This document shows positions 1 to 8,570 of a stretch of 64,000 nt of DNA, piece after piece. Numbering within the stretch: the stretch's first letter is position 1; each line of letters starts with the position of its first letter. The DNA is from Parasulfitobacter algicola (lineage in GTDB: Bacteria; Pseudomonadota; Alphaproteobacteria; Rhodobacterales; Rhodobacteraceae): positions 124,001 through 188,000 of the forward strand of contig NZ_JABUFE010000002.1 in NCBI RefSeq assembly GCF_013315265.1. The letters are read 5' to 3'. Below the pieces are notes generated by a model that saw only the letters and a program-made list of their open reading frames with translations, searched no databases and was not told the DNA's origin. The position numbers were made by a program, and so were the translations under genes.

Positions 1-71
1 TTTTTGGTACAAAACCCTTGTACAAAATATACAAAACTGCGCATGGCGGTGTGTTTTTCGGTCTGTGGCCC

Positions 72-1505
72 CTATTCAGCGGCAATAGAATTTGCCCCGT
101 TAATATAGTTCCCAATTGCGTCTGCCGCCTCGCGCCCGTCACGAATAGCCCACACAACCAAACTTGCCCCCCGCACGATATCGCCCACTGCATAAACACC
201 CGGAATAGCGGTCGCATGGGTCTGAAAATCAGCCTTGATCGTACCCCACCGCGTAACTTCCAATTCCGGCACATCCCACAATGCGGGCAGGTCTTCAGGC
301 TCAAACCCAAGGGCCATAACGACCAGATCAGCGTCTTCTATGTAATCTGACCCTTCAATGATTTCAGGAGCTTGTCGACCTGTGGCATCGGGCGATCCAA
401 GGCGCATTTTTTGCACCATCACACCTTCGATCGTCTCGCCCGTAAAGCCCTTGGGCGCACTTAGCCAGACAAATTCCACGCCTTCTTCCTCGGCGTTGTT
501 CACCTCGCGTTGGGATCCCGGCATGTTTGCTTTATCGCGGCGATACAGACATTTTACGCTGGTCGCGCCCTGTCTAACCGACGTCCGAACACAGTCCATC
601 GCTGTATCCCCTCCCCCAATGACAACAACGCGCTTCCCTTCAGCATTCAACTCGCCACTATCAAACTCAGGTACGTCATCGCCAAAACTTTTACGATTGC
701 TGGCGGTCAGGAAATCTATTGCGCGAACAATGCCTTGGGCACCAACACCGGGTGCCTGCAGATCGCGGGATTTATAAACACCTGTGGCGATCAGAACCGC
801 ATCATGCTTGCCTCGAATGGCGTCAAAACTGATGTCTTCGCCCACATTACAATTCAGCACAAAGTCCACACCGCCCTGTTCAAGCTGGTTGATGCGTTTC
901 ATCACCACATCCTTTTCCAGCTTAAAGCCGGGAATGCCATAGGTCATCAATCCGCCCGCACGATCATAGCGATCATAAACCACCACCTGAAACCCTTGTC
1001 GCCGCAGCACATCAGCGGCCGCCAGACCACCGGGGCCAGCGCCGATTATCCCAATAGACTCAGTCAGCTCCTGATGTGGTTGGATCGGTTTGACCCATCC
1101 TTTTTCCCATGCGGTATCGGTGATATATTTTTCAACACTTCCAATTGTCACAGTGCCATGGCCCGACTGTTCAATCACACAATTGCCTTCGCACAAACGA
1201 TCCTGCGGGCATATCCGTCCGCAGATTTCTGGAAAAGTATTTGTGGCCTGGCTCAGCTCATAGGCCTCCTCCAAACGCCCTTCGGCAGTCAATCGCAACC
1301 AATCCGGGATATTGTTGTGCAGCGGGCAATGCGTCTGACAATAAGGCACACCACACTGGCTGCACCGCCCTGATTGTTCTTCAGCTTTTTCAAGGGCATA
1401 ATCAGCATAGATTTCGCCAAAGTCCTGTTTGCGCAAATCCGGAGGCCGCTTTTCCGGCATCTCGCGCTCAACCTTCACAAACTGAAGCATTTTCTGATTT
1501 GCCAT
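72..1505 (-). CDS. gltD: Glutamate synthase (NADPH) small subunit
   Basis: This is the electron-input subunit of glutamate synthase. It passes NADPH electrons through FAD and Fe-S clusters to the large subunit for glutamine-dependent glutamate formation in the cytoplasm. Two N-terminal cysteine clusters are visible (CSQCGVPYCQTHC at about residues 48-60, CGRICPQDRLCEGNC at about 95-109). An FAD-binding GAGPGG motif follows near residue 155, and a second Rossmann motif (VIGGGDTAMDC) further on. The chosen ATG (protein starting MANQKML) gives 477 residues, the usual family size, and has a GGAAGG ribosome site about 10 nt upstream; the frame stays open 18 codons further without a better start. 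The partner gltB is not in the window and could lie beyond the left edge. The upstream neighbour uppP is divergent. Confidence 0.95.
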   Translation of the reverse strand: MANQKMLQFVKVEREMPEKRPPDLRKQDFGEIYADYALEKAEEQSGRCSQCGVPYCQTHCPLHNNIPDWLRLTAEGRLEEAYELSQATNTFPEICGRICPQDRLCEGNCVIEQSGHGTVTIGSVEKYITDTAWEKGWVKPIQPHQELTESIGIIGAGPGGLAAADVLRRQGFQVVVYDRYDRAGGLMTYGIPGFKLEKDVVMKRINQLEQGGVDFVLNCNVGEDISFDAIRGKHDAVLIATGVYKSRDLQAPGVGAQGIVRAIDFLTASNRKSFGDDVPEFDSGELNAEGKRVVVIGGGDTAMDCVRTSVRQGATSVKCLYRRDKANMPGSQREVNNAEEEGVEFVWLSAPKGFTGETIEGVMVQKMRLGSPDATGRQAPEIIEGSDYIEDADLVVMALGFEPEDLPALWDVPELEVTRWGTIKADFQTHATAIPGVYAVGDIVRGASLVVWAIRDGREAADAIGNYINGANSIAAE

Positions 1506-1726
1506 TATTATATAACCTTCCGTTCCATGCAGTAGAGGTGTTTTAAGGAAGGTTTTCACAAAATAAAAGTCAGAAAGAGTTACCTAATTGAAAAATATTC
1601 CCACTAGATGGATCGAAATATCCTTTCACATTATAATTTTAGGTAAGCAAGCATGACTTAAATTAAATCTTTTCATTTATTATCAAACGCTTAGATTGGC
1701 ACATAAGAATCAACCGGACGCGTCTT

Positions 1727-2530
1727 ATGTCACTGTTTCATATCTTTCTGGTGGCCATCATACAGGGTCTTACCGAATTCTTACCCGTATCATCATCGGG
1801 TCACCTGATTCTATTGCCGAATCTTACATCATTGGAGGACCAGGGCCAGGTCATAGATGCCGCCGTTCACGTCGGAACATTGTTTGCTGTCATACTATAT
1901 TTCTGGCGTGATGTAAAAATTGCTTTGCTTGGTCTTCCCCGCCTTGCGCAAGGACGCGCCGACACACCCGGCTCAAAACTGTCGCTACTTCTGCTGATTG
2001 CAACGATACCAGTTATTTTATTTGGTCTTTTCCTACACTTAACAGGGTGGGACATCGCGATGCGATCAGTCACTGTGATCGGATGGACCATGCTGATTTT
2101 CGGCATAATCCTTTATTTTGCCGACCAGAAAGGCGCGACAGTCAAGGAAGCGGAAAACTGGTCCACAAAAGACGCCATCATTATGGGATTATGGCAAGCT
2201 ATTGCGTTGATCCCCGGCACGTCACGATCGGGTGCCACAATCACAGGCGCACGAATGCTGGGCTATCAACGCGAAGATGCCGCACGAATTTCAATGCTGA
2301 TGTCAATCCCGACAATCATCGCCAGCGGTATATTATTGGGGGCTGATGTTGCGCGTGACGCCAATGCAGAACTGGCCCGCGACGGGGCCATTGCCGCAGC
2401 CTTTGCCTTTGTCTCAGCTCTGCTGGCATTAACATTAATGATGCGACTTTTGCGCAGCGTCAGCTTCACACCTTATGTGATCTATCGCGTGATCTTGGGT
2501 GTGGTTTTGCTATATTTCGCTTACAGCTAA
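1727..2530 (+). CDS. uppP: Undecaprenyl-diphosphatase UppP (BacA family)
   Basis: Integral membrane phosphatase that converts undecaprenyl diphosphate to the monophosphate, recycling the lipid carrier for peptidoglycan synthesis; over-expression of the family gives bacitracin resistance. The N-terminal signature GLTEFLPVSSSGHL and the second family motif PGTSRSGATI (about residues 164-173) are intact, and several hydrophobic segments cover the 267 residues. The start is the first ATG of the frame and leads directly into the family N-terminus. It is divergent from gltD across about 220 bp in which no clear regulatory site was recognised. Its TAA stop overlaps the TAG stop of the convergent reductase gene (CTAA, 2527-2530), so no separate terminator fits between them. 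Confidence 0.95.
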   Translation: MSLFHIFLVAIIQGLTEFLPVSSSGHLILLPNLTSLEDQGQVIDAAVHVGTLFAVILYFWRDVKIALLGLPRLAQGRADTPGSKLSLLLLIATIPVILFGLFLHLTGWDIAMRSVTVIGWTMLIFGIILYFADQKGATVKEAENWSTKDAIIMGLWQAIALIPGTSRSGATITGARMLGYQREDAARISMLMSIPTIIASGILLGADVARDANAELARDGAIAAAFAFVSALLALTLMMRLLRSVSFTPYVIYRVILGVVLLYFAYS

Positions 2531-3510
2531 GTCTTTAAATTCTTTGCAGATTCTTTGATGTCACTGTATTGTCCCGATGGACGGAAGCGCCAAAGATAAT
2601 CAGGCAAGACAGCCTCAAGTGCTGTGGGTTTGATCCCAAGATCGTCAAAGGTTTTAACCCCCTGCCCCACAACATTGTCATTGCGCAGATTTTTGACCTG
2701 ATCGCGTGTGATCATGCCGTTTTTAACAACACCAAACGTGATTTTTTGCAACATATCAAAGCCAAACGCCATGATCCGCGCGGCCCAAAACGGAATATTC
2801 AAAATCAAACGGCGGCGGCGAATTACCTGCAACATTTGCTGCATCAGTTCACGGAATGTGTGAACATCCGGACCACCAAGTTCGTAAGTACTAGGTTCAG
2901 CTTGCCCCAACACGCCTTTGACAGCTGCCTTTGCAACATCATCGACATACACCGGTTGAAATCGGGTTTCGGCCCCCACGACGGGCAGCAAAGGGCCAAA
3001 GCGCGTCATTCCAGCAAAGCGATTGAAAAAACCATCTTCGGCACCAAACACAATCGAAGGTCGTAAGATCACAGCTTCGGGCTGGAACCGCATTACACCT
3101 TCTTCACCAAGCGCCTTGGTGCGGGCATAATCGCTTTTGCTATCCGCATCCGCCCCAATAGCCGATATGTGGACAACCCGGTCGATCCCCGTCTGACCTG
3201 CAATTCGTGCAATCCGCTCAGCGCCTTCATGCTGCAATTCATCGAAAGTGCTTTTGCCGGTTTCGCTCAAAATGCCCACGCAATTCACGACAGCATCTGC
3301 ACCCTGCATCACAAGCCGAACAGACGCATCATCCCGAATATTGCAAAACACTGGTTCGACCTGCCCAACAACACCGTAAGGTTTGACAAATATCGCCTCA
3401 TTTGGCCTGCGGACAGCCACGCGTACGCGCCAGCCTTCTTTAGCCATCCTGCGGGTAATATAGCGTCCCACAAAACCAGAGCCGCCATAGATCGTAACAA
3501 GCTTGGACAT
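2527..3510 (-). CDS. NDUFA9-like NAD(P)-binding protein (complex I-associated SDR/epimerase)
   Basis: Extended/atypical short-chain dehydrogenase of the type annotated as complex I NDUFA9-subunit family in alphaproteobacteria. The N-terminal Rossmann motif YGGSGFVGRYI lies at about residues 6-16, followed by a conserved VVNCVG strand (about 90) and VVHISAIGAD. The usual YxxxK catalytic pair is blurred (DYARTKALGEE), as in this family, which binds nucleotide without a well defined reaction. The ATG at 3510 is preferred over one two codons upstream because GAGG sits 7 nt before it. The 327-residue length is normal. It stands alone between the convergent uppP and the oppositely oriented tRNA gene. 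A role in assembling NADH dehydrogenase is family knowledge, not seen here. Confidence 0.85.
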   Translation of the reverse strand: MSKLVTIYGGSGFVGRYITRRMAKEGWRVRVAVRRPNEAIFVKPYGVVGQVEPVFCNIRDDASVRLVMQGADAVVNCVGILSETGKSTFDELQHEGAERIARIAGQTGIDRVVHISAIGADADSKSDYARTKALGEEGVMRFQPEAVILRPSIVFGAEDGFFNRFAGMTRFGPLLPVVGAETRFQPVYVDDVAKAAVKGVLGQAEPSTYELGGPDVHTFRELMQQMLQVIRRRRLILNIPFWAARIMAFGFDMLQKITFGVVKNGMITRDQVKNLRNDNVVGQGVKTFDDLGIKPTALEAVLPDYLWRFRPSGQYSDIKESAKNLKT

Positions 3511-3596
3511 TCTCAAACCTCAGTCAGTCGTGCATAAGCGTATTAGCCCCGGTTCGCAAAAGGAACAACCCACCATAACGCCACAGAAGATTGCCG

Positions 3597-3625
3597 TTGA
3601 CAGTTCGTGCGGGCGCGTCTAAATC
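3597..3625 (+). promoter_or_regulatory. Probable promoter of tRNA-Leu
   Basis: A perfect -35 hexamer TTGACA (3597-3602) is followed by a 17-nt spacer and a weak -10 (TAAATC, 3620-3625). The predicted transcription start would lie about 15 nt before the mature tRNA 5' end. The -10 is poor, so the call rests mainly on the -35 and the position. Confidence 0.5.
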
Positions 3626-3647
3626 GCGCTTTACCGAAAGGTATCGT

Positions 3648-3733
3648 GCGGTTGTGGCGGAATGGTAGACGCGCTAGCTTCAGGTGCTAGTGTCCGCAAG
3701 GACGTGGAGGTTCAAGTCCTCTCAACCGCACCA
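3648..3733 (+). tRNA. tRNA-Leu (anticodon CAG)
   Basis: An 86-nt gene with encoded CCA. The acceptor stem pairs GCGGTTG with CAACCGC and leaves an A discriminator before CCA. The anticodon arm CTAGC-TTCAGGT-GCTAG gives anticodon CAG, reading CUG leucine codons. A long variable arm (TGTCCGCAAGGACG) marks it as a class II tRNA, as expected for leucine, and the T-loop TTCAAGT is present. No integrase gene or repeated 3' end was seen next to it, so there is no sign that it has served as an attachment site. Confidence 0.97.
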
Positions 3734-3797
3734 TTTCAATTTTTATGTAATCTCCCGAATCCGAACATTGTATAAATTTGCGTTTACGGAACTCAGA

Positions 3798-6700
3798 TTA
3801 GCCAGATGCCAGATCAATCTCTTGTCTGGCGCGTTCGACCTTTTTGATCCACAGCGGTGCTTGCTGATGGCACGCATATTTTTCCGCCTCAGTAAGACAT
3901 GTTTTTGATAAAGCATGGCCGCCATTTGCAAAAAACAGCCTTGCTTCTGCGATCATGGACGGCACACTGAACTGGGTTTCCCCTGTTTGTTCAATACGGG
4001 CTTTCACACCGGCAAGAACATCATTCGCATCATCCAATTTTTTTGCCTTGATGAGTTCTTCGGCAATAAGTGTTTCGAAAAAAGACTGCCATGATATAAA
4101 GTCCATATCCTGCCAACGCTTCAAACCTTCGTCCATACGCAACAGGCCCGAAGTATGTGTACTGGAATGACGGGTTTGCACCCAACCTTGTACAAAAACT
4201 GCCATCGCTTCAAACTCAGGAAAGCGGTGTGTCTTTGCAAATCCTTCTGCAAGCAGGCTGTAATGGCTTGCTGAAGTTGGATCATCACGAAGCAAGGATG
4301 TCAGAAACTGGGCCAACAGACCAAATCCCATTGCATGAGCGATACCAAGATCTTCACCCAACCTCTGCGCCCGGTCTGCAAAATCGCGCGCCCGGTCATG
4401 CTCTCCAAGAACAGAGGCTGTCAGACCTGCGTAAAACAAACTGAAAACACCAAAATCCTTCAAATATTTCGGGAATAATGACGCATGCTGATCAGGTCGG
4501 TAGAGCGATATTGTCTGACCAAGATGATCTGCTGCATCCGCATTTTCGCCCCTGTGCCAAGCCACAAGCCCTGCAAGAGTATGCCCGCTTAGCAGGGCTC
4601 CATCACCTTGAAGTGCCAATATTTGCGAGCTGATCAACTCAGCTTTTTCAAACCTGCCGCGTGCCCAGTCATGTAAGCCGCAATTATATAGAACATGGGA
4701 AATTTCCTGTTTCAAATCCAACTCGCGGATCAATTCCATGGATCTTTTTTGTGCAACACCGAATGAGTAGTTGCCCGGTCCGCCAAGGATCATCTCAAGC
4801 GGGCCTTCAATACTGCGTAAGGTCAATTCTTGATGTTTACGCGCATCATCCAAGGTCATCAGATCATTTAACTCGAACGCCTTGCCAAGATAATCCTTGG
4901 CCTCTTGCAAGGCGCCAACCCGGACGGATGCAAGGCTTGAGGCAATCAGATGAACGATTGCATCTTTGGATCGTTGTGCACGTTCATAATGTAACGCAAG
5001 CAAATGCGATGGGGCTTCGGGCCATTTTTCTTTCATTATATCAGCCAGTTGCCCGTGCAGCCTGCGCCGCAGATCCTTGCTTAGGCTGCTATAAATAGCT
5101 TCGCGCACTAGATCATGCGGAAAACAAAGGCCTGAGCTGTCAGAACGCTCTTCGATCAGGTTTTCCTGTACCAAAAGCTTCAGGTGTTCAGTCATATCAT
5201 CGTGGCTGTCACCCAACAGTCCGGCAATCAACTCAGGCTCAAATGTTTGTCCCATAACAGACGCCGTCTGTACGAACCTGCGGGTTTGTCGGGGCAAGCG
5301 GATCAGGCTTTGTTCAAATAAATCCAATAAATCAAGAGGAAGGTCCTGCCGGCCAAACTCCATCACATTCTGCTTGCGTGCAAAATCTGCAAACGCCGAA
5401 ACAAAAAGCGGAACACCTTGCGCTTTATTTAAAATCCAAGCCACAGTTTCCTGAGACGAAGAGTGCGCGTCAAGCACCTTCCGGATCATATTTTCGGATT
5501 GTTTGTCTGACAGCGGATCAAGCGTTATTAAATGATCCGATGGTAAAACAGGATGATCTTCAGCCCCAACAGTCCTTTGGGTAACAAGCAAAAGAATACG
5601 TTTTTCCACCAGTACATCACATAGGTCCAAGAAAAACCCGGCAGAACTTGGATCCATCCAATGGGCGTCTTCCAACACAACGATCAGCGCTGGCTTCGCG
5701 CCGCGGGCTTCGATCAAACGTTTGGTCAATTCCCCACACAGCCAATTGCGTAAAACAGCCGCATTTTCGCTAAGCCTTGCAGTCTTATCGGGATGCGCAT
5801 CAAACAACAAAAGCAAGTCTTCGATCTGCTGTTGGTCAAGCCCCCAAACCGCGCTTAGAAGCCGACTAAGCTTTGTTGCTTTCTTTTGATCATCATCACT
5901 TGGCAAAACGCCAACTATCCACTGCAAGTGGGTTTTGATTGGATGATAGTCACGGCCAGATCCATCACGACTGCAGCTTAAGACGATCCTGGCACAGTCT
6001 TCCGTCACGGGTTTTTGCAAAAACTCCTGAACCAACCTGGTTTTCCCAAGCCCGGCTTGACCCGCAATTGTAACAACAGATCCTCGTCCGGATACCGTAT
6101 TGCGCAAGGCGTTTTCCAATATCTTGATCTCGGCTTTCCGCCCGACAAGAGGATCAACAAATGTCCGAAAGGTCAGTGGACCATTTCGATCTTGCTGGCG
6201 TTGTATCTGCGGGGTTTCAGCGTGCCAGATCAATGTATCTTCGGAAAAACCCTTTAACGACTGATCCATCAGCGGTTTGAAACGAAACTGATGATCGGCA
6301 CTGTTCTTGCTTTCGTCACACACAAGGATCTGGCCGGGAATAGCTATATTCTGCAAACGCGCTGCAAGATTGATGCAAGCGCCAACGGCATAAGAACTGC
6401 CATCGTCGTCATCGTTGAACAATGCGCGGCCCGAAGCAATGCCGATGCGAACGTTCGTCGAAAAAGGAGCAGTTGTTTTTTGCATGGACGACACAATTTC
6501 AAAACCTGCCGCTATGGCTGTCGATGCACGATCCAAATCGCCTTGCCCCCGGTGAAAAAAACACATCGCCCCATCCCCCAGATATTGGGTCACTTCGCCA
6601 TTGAATGTACGAACATGCATTGTGATCATGCTGTGAAATGCACGCAATGCTGTGCTGTATGTTTCAGGGCCAAGTGTCTGCATCAGCTCGACAGAACTTT

Positions 6701-6824
6701 CGAGATCGACAAACATAACCGTCACCGGACGGTATTCTGACCAACCCGGGTCAGCTGGCCTAACCACCACTTCCGGTTCGACCAACTGATCGTCCGTATC
6801 TGAGTGGCCGATCTTAGTGGACAT
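3798..6824 (-). CDS. Class III adenylate/guanylate cyclase fused to AAA/NTPase and TPR-like region
   Basis: Large cytoplasmic signalling protein of about 1008 residues. The N-terminal class III cyclase domain carries both metal-binding aspartates (MFVDLESS near residue 40, and YLGDGAMCFF) and the AVGACINLAARL helix that in the family contacts substrate, so it looks catalytically intact. A STAND/AAA-type ATPase follows, with Walker A GQAGLGKTRLVQEF and Walker B LIVVLEDAHWMD. The C-terminal 450 residues are helical with TPR-like repeats. This layout is typical of cyclases controlled by an ATPase/TPR sensor; the cyclic nucleotide made (cAMP more likely) cannot be told by eye. The start is uncertain: ATG at 6824 overlaps the stop of the upstream haem-protein gene by 11 nt and suggests translational coupling, but in-frame ATGs at 6848, 6851 and 6866 exist, none with a strong ribosome site. 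Confidence 0.85.
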   Translation of the reverse strand: MSTKIGHSDTDDQLVEPEVVVRPADPGWSEYRPVTVMFVDLESSVELMQTLGPETYSTALRAFHSMITMHVRTFNGEVTQYLGDGAMCFFHRGQGDLDRASTAIAAGFEIVSSMQKTTAPFSTNVRIGIASGRALFNDDDDGSSYAVGACINLAARLQNIAIPGQILVCDESKNSADHQFRFKPLMDQSLKGFSEDTLIWHAETPQIQRQQDRNGPLTFRTFVDPLVGRKAEIKILENALRNTVSGRGSVVTIAGQAGLGKTRLVQEFLQKPVTEDCARIVLSCSRDGSGRDYHPIKTHLQWIVGVLPSDDDQKKATKLSRLLSAVWGLDQQQIEDLLLLFDAHPDKTARLSENAAVLRNWLCGELTKRLIEARGAKPALIVVLEDAHWMDPSSAGFFLDLCDVLVEKRILLLVTQRTVGAEDHPVLPSDHLITLDPLSDKQSENMIRKVLDAHSSSQETVAWILNKAQGVPLFVSAFADFARKQNVMEFGRQDLPLDLLDLFEQSLIRLPRQTRRFVQTASVMGQTFEPELIAGLLGDSHDDMTEHLKLLVQENLIEERSDSSGLCFPHDLVREAIYSSLSKDLRRRLHGQLADIMKEKWPEAPSHLLALHYERAQRSKDAIVHLIASSLASVRVGALQEAKDYLGKAFELNDLMTLDDARKHQELTLRSIEGPLEMILGGPGNYSFGVAQKRSMELIRELDLKQEISHVLYNCGLHDWARGRFEKAELISSQILALQGDGALLSGHTLAGLVAWHRGENADAADHLGQTISLYRPDQHASLFPKYLKDFGVFSLFYAGLTASVLGEHDRARDFADRAQRLGEDLGIAHAMGFGLLAQFLTSLLRDDPTSASHYSLLAEGFAKTHRFPEFEAMAVFVQGWVQTRHSSTHTSGLLRMDEGLKRWQDMDFISWQSFFETLIAEELIKAKKLDDANDVLAGVKARIEQTGETQFSVPSMIAEARLFFANGGHALSKTCLTEAEKYACHQQAPLWIKKVERARQEIDLASG

Positions 6825-8196
6825 CAAACCGCTTCTGTACGAAGCCATCATTTCCAACAGCTGCATTATATGCTGATAATGCGAACATTAAAGCCATATC
6901 ATAATCCAGACCCTGACCGCCAATTCGTGCTGACATGGCCTCGGTGCCGGGTCTATTCTGAAACCATTCCGCCCATTTTCTGGAGCCTGGATCATAAAGT
7001 AAAAACGGTTCACCATCGCGTGGGAAACTGCGGTTTGGTGAGGGGTAAAGATTTGCTGTGAAAGGAAATTCAGATGCGCCATGGCAGCTTTGGCAAGACG
7101 ATGCGCGCAGGTGGTTATCCCCCTGATATCGTTCACCGGATGCTGTGATAACATTGTGACGGGTCGCAACGTCCATCGGCCCTGCCAAACGTCCACCCCA
7201 TCCAAAAGTATCACGTGTAAATGCCGGTGCATCCGGGTTAATCCAGGTCTCCTGCAACTTGGCACCCGGGGGTAAGCCACTTGGATCGCTGGTTAAATCT
7301 GGATCGTTACCCCATTGCATGCCGACAGGCACAAACCGATCCCATGCGCTTTCGCCCTGCGACGTCGCATCATACGTAAAAGCGATAAAAACCCAGCCCG
7401 TTTCAGGGGCCGCCACGCTGTCTTTGACCCTTACTGCAATCTGGATCGGGCGTACCGGCAAAACCTGCGGTTTCATGTCGGGGACGTTATTTGCCTGATC
7501 TTCTGTCGTCGGGCGAAAGACGTGCCACATCGACGCGCCTTCAATCACGCTCCAGTTTTCGGGGGTGTTTGTAACGGCCTCAATTTTCACAACGATAGAC
7601 CCATCGGGAAAAACAGCCCGTGATATGTCGGGCGCGTAAACGTTTTCCCACATGTCCCCCAGCATAGTGGCGGCCGCGCTGTTATAATAAATGACAGCAT
7701 GATTTTGCACATACGTCGTTGGCCGATATGGGGGTGAAAACGTCTCGGGCGGCATGATCTGACCTGAATAGGTATTCATCAACGCCTCGCGACCAGATGT
7801 TGGATCAGTACCATTTGGTCCAGGGGCTCCGTCACCAGACCAGACAAGATCGTACCATCCGGCAGTCGTCGGATCCCAATTTTCAGGCTGCTCAACCAGT
7901 GTACGCAAAGTTGGCTCAAGATGGGTTTTGATACGTGCGACGTACTCAGCCGCGCTTTCAAGCGTCAGTCTTTGCGGCATGTCCAAAGTGGACCATGCAT
8001 TTGCGCTGATGGTGTTAGGATAATCCAGATTGGCAATATTATAACGGCCCTGCCAATCCTCAGCAGATGGATAAAGCCCGTTGTTAGAGGCCATTGGATC
8101 TTGCGCAAGCGCAAGGCTGGCCGCGCCGCCAGATATCACAAAGGTCAAAACCATAAATCTGAATTTGTCGGAAAGACGAGATGCACAAGACGACAT
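6814..8196 (-). CDS. Secreted mono-haem cytochrome c-like protein of unknown family
   Basis: Predicted periplasmic protein of 460 residues. The ATG at 8196 is chosen because AAGGGGAAA lies just upstream and the translation then opens with a signal peptide (basic start, hydrophobic core, cleavage after SLALA-Q). One haem c attachment motif, SCQSCHG, occurs about 90 residues from the C-terminus; no second CxxCH was found. The rest is rich in Trp, Pro and Tyr and I do not recognise the family. It is the first gene of a two-gene unit whose second gene, overlapping by 11 nt, is the cyclase/ATPase protein, so a sensory or redox link between them is plausible. A possible FNR-type site lies 190 bp upstream. 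A dehydrogenase-like role is conceivable but not supported by any motif I can see. Confidence 0.7.
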   Translation of the reverse strand: MSSCASRLSDKFRFMVLTFVISGGAASLALAQDPMASNNGLYPSAEDWQGRYNIANLDYPNTISANAWSTLDMPQRLTLESAAEYVARIKTHLEPTLRTLVEQPENWDPTTAGWYDLVWSGDGAPGPNGTDPTSGREALMNTYSGQIMPPETFSPPYRPTTYVQNHAVIYYNSAAATMLGDMWENVYAPDISRAVFPDGSIVVKIEAVTNTPENWSVIEGASMWHVFRPTTEDQANNVPDMKPQVLPVRPIQIAVRVKDSVAAPETGWVFIAFTYDATSQGESAWDRFVPVGMQWGNDPDLTSDPSGLPPGAKLQETWINPDAPAFTRDTFGWGGRLAGPMDVATRHNVITASGERYQGDNHLRASSCQSCHGASEFPFTANLYPSPNRSFPRDGEPFLLYDPGSRKWAEWFQNRPGTEAMSARIGGQGLDYDMALMFALSAYNAAVGNDGFVQKRFDVH

Positions 8197-8570
8197 GTGT
8201 TTCCCCTTAAGTGTGAATTTTGTTGAAACAGCTGAACTCGCCCGGCACAGCGTGGATATTTCCCCAAATATCTTGGTCACGCTTTGTGCTCACAACCATG
8301 GCGGGCGCAGCTGGTTTTGTCAAAGCTCTTCAGCGCAATGGATAAATTGTTTCGTTTTTTAAGGTGATGAACTCACAAAATACGTATGATTGCGATCAAT
8401 TCCAGATGTTACGTTAAACGAAACTGTTGTTAGAATTGCAGAGGTTATATAGGTCTACTCGCAATAAATAGAACATAAGTTATTATAATAAATCGCAAAT
8501 TGTGCCCAGCCAGATTGTATTGCGCAAATCATTTCGTTAGGTTTCAAGTCATGACTATAGGGGATGTCTT
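8197..8570. other. Divergent intergenic region between haem-protein and hydrolase genes
   Basis: 374 bp, AT-rich in its right half, separating two divergent genes for secreted proteins. The only recognisable element is the FNR/CRP-type dyad at 8386-8399. No small ORF with a convincing ribosome site was seen. Confidence 0.6.
8386..8399. promoter_or_regulatory. Possible FNR/FnrL-type operator
   Basis: ATGAT-TGCG-ATCAA matches the FNR/FnrL consensus TTGAT-N4-ATCAA at 9 of 10 defined positions. It sits in the divergent region upstream of a gene encoding a haem c protein, a type of target often under oxygen control. A CRP-family paralogue (Dnr, CRP) could read the same dyad. Matches of this quality also occur by chance. 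Confidence 0.4.

Noticed and set aside
1-22. GTACAA-N5-TTGTAC inverted repeat at the left edge as a gltD terminator
   Set aside because: A 6-bp AT-rich stem 50 bp after the stop with no GC content is too weak to call.
3648-3733. tRNA-Leu as an integration site
   Set aside because: No integrase gene and no repeat of the tRNA 3' end was seen on either side.
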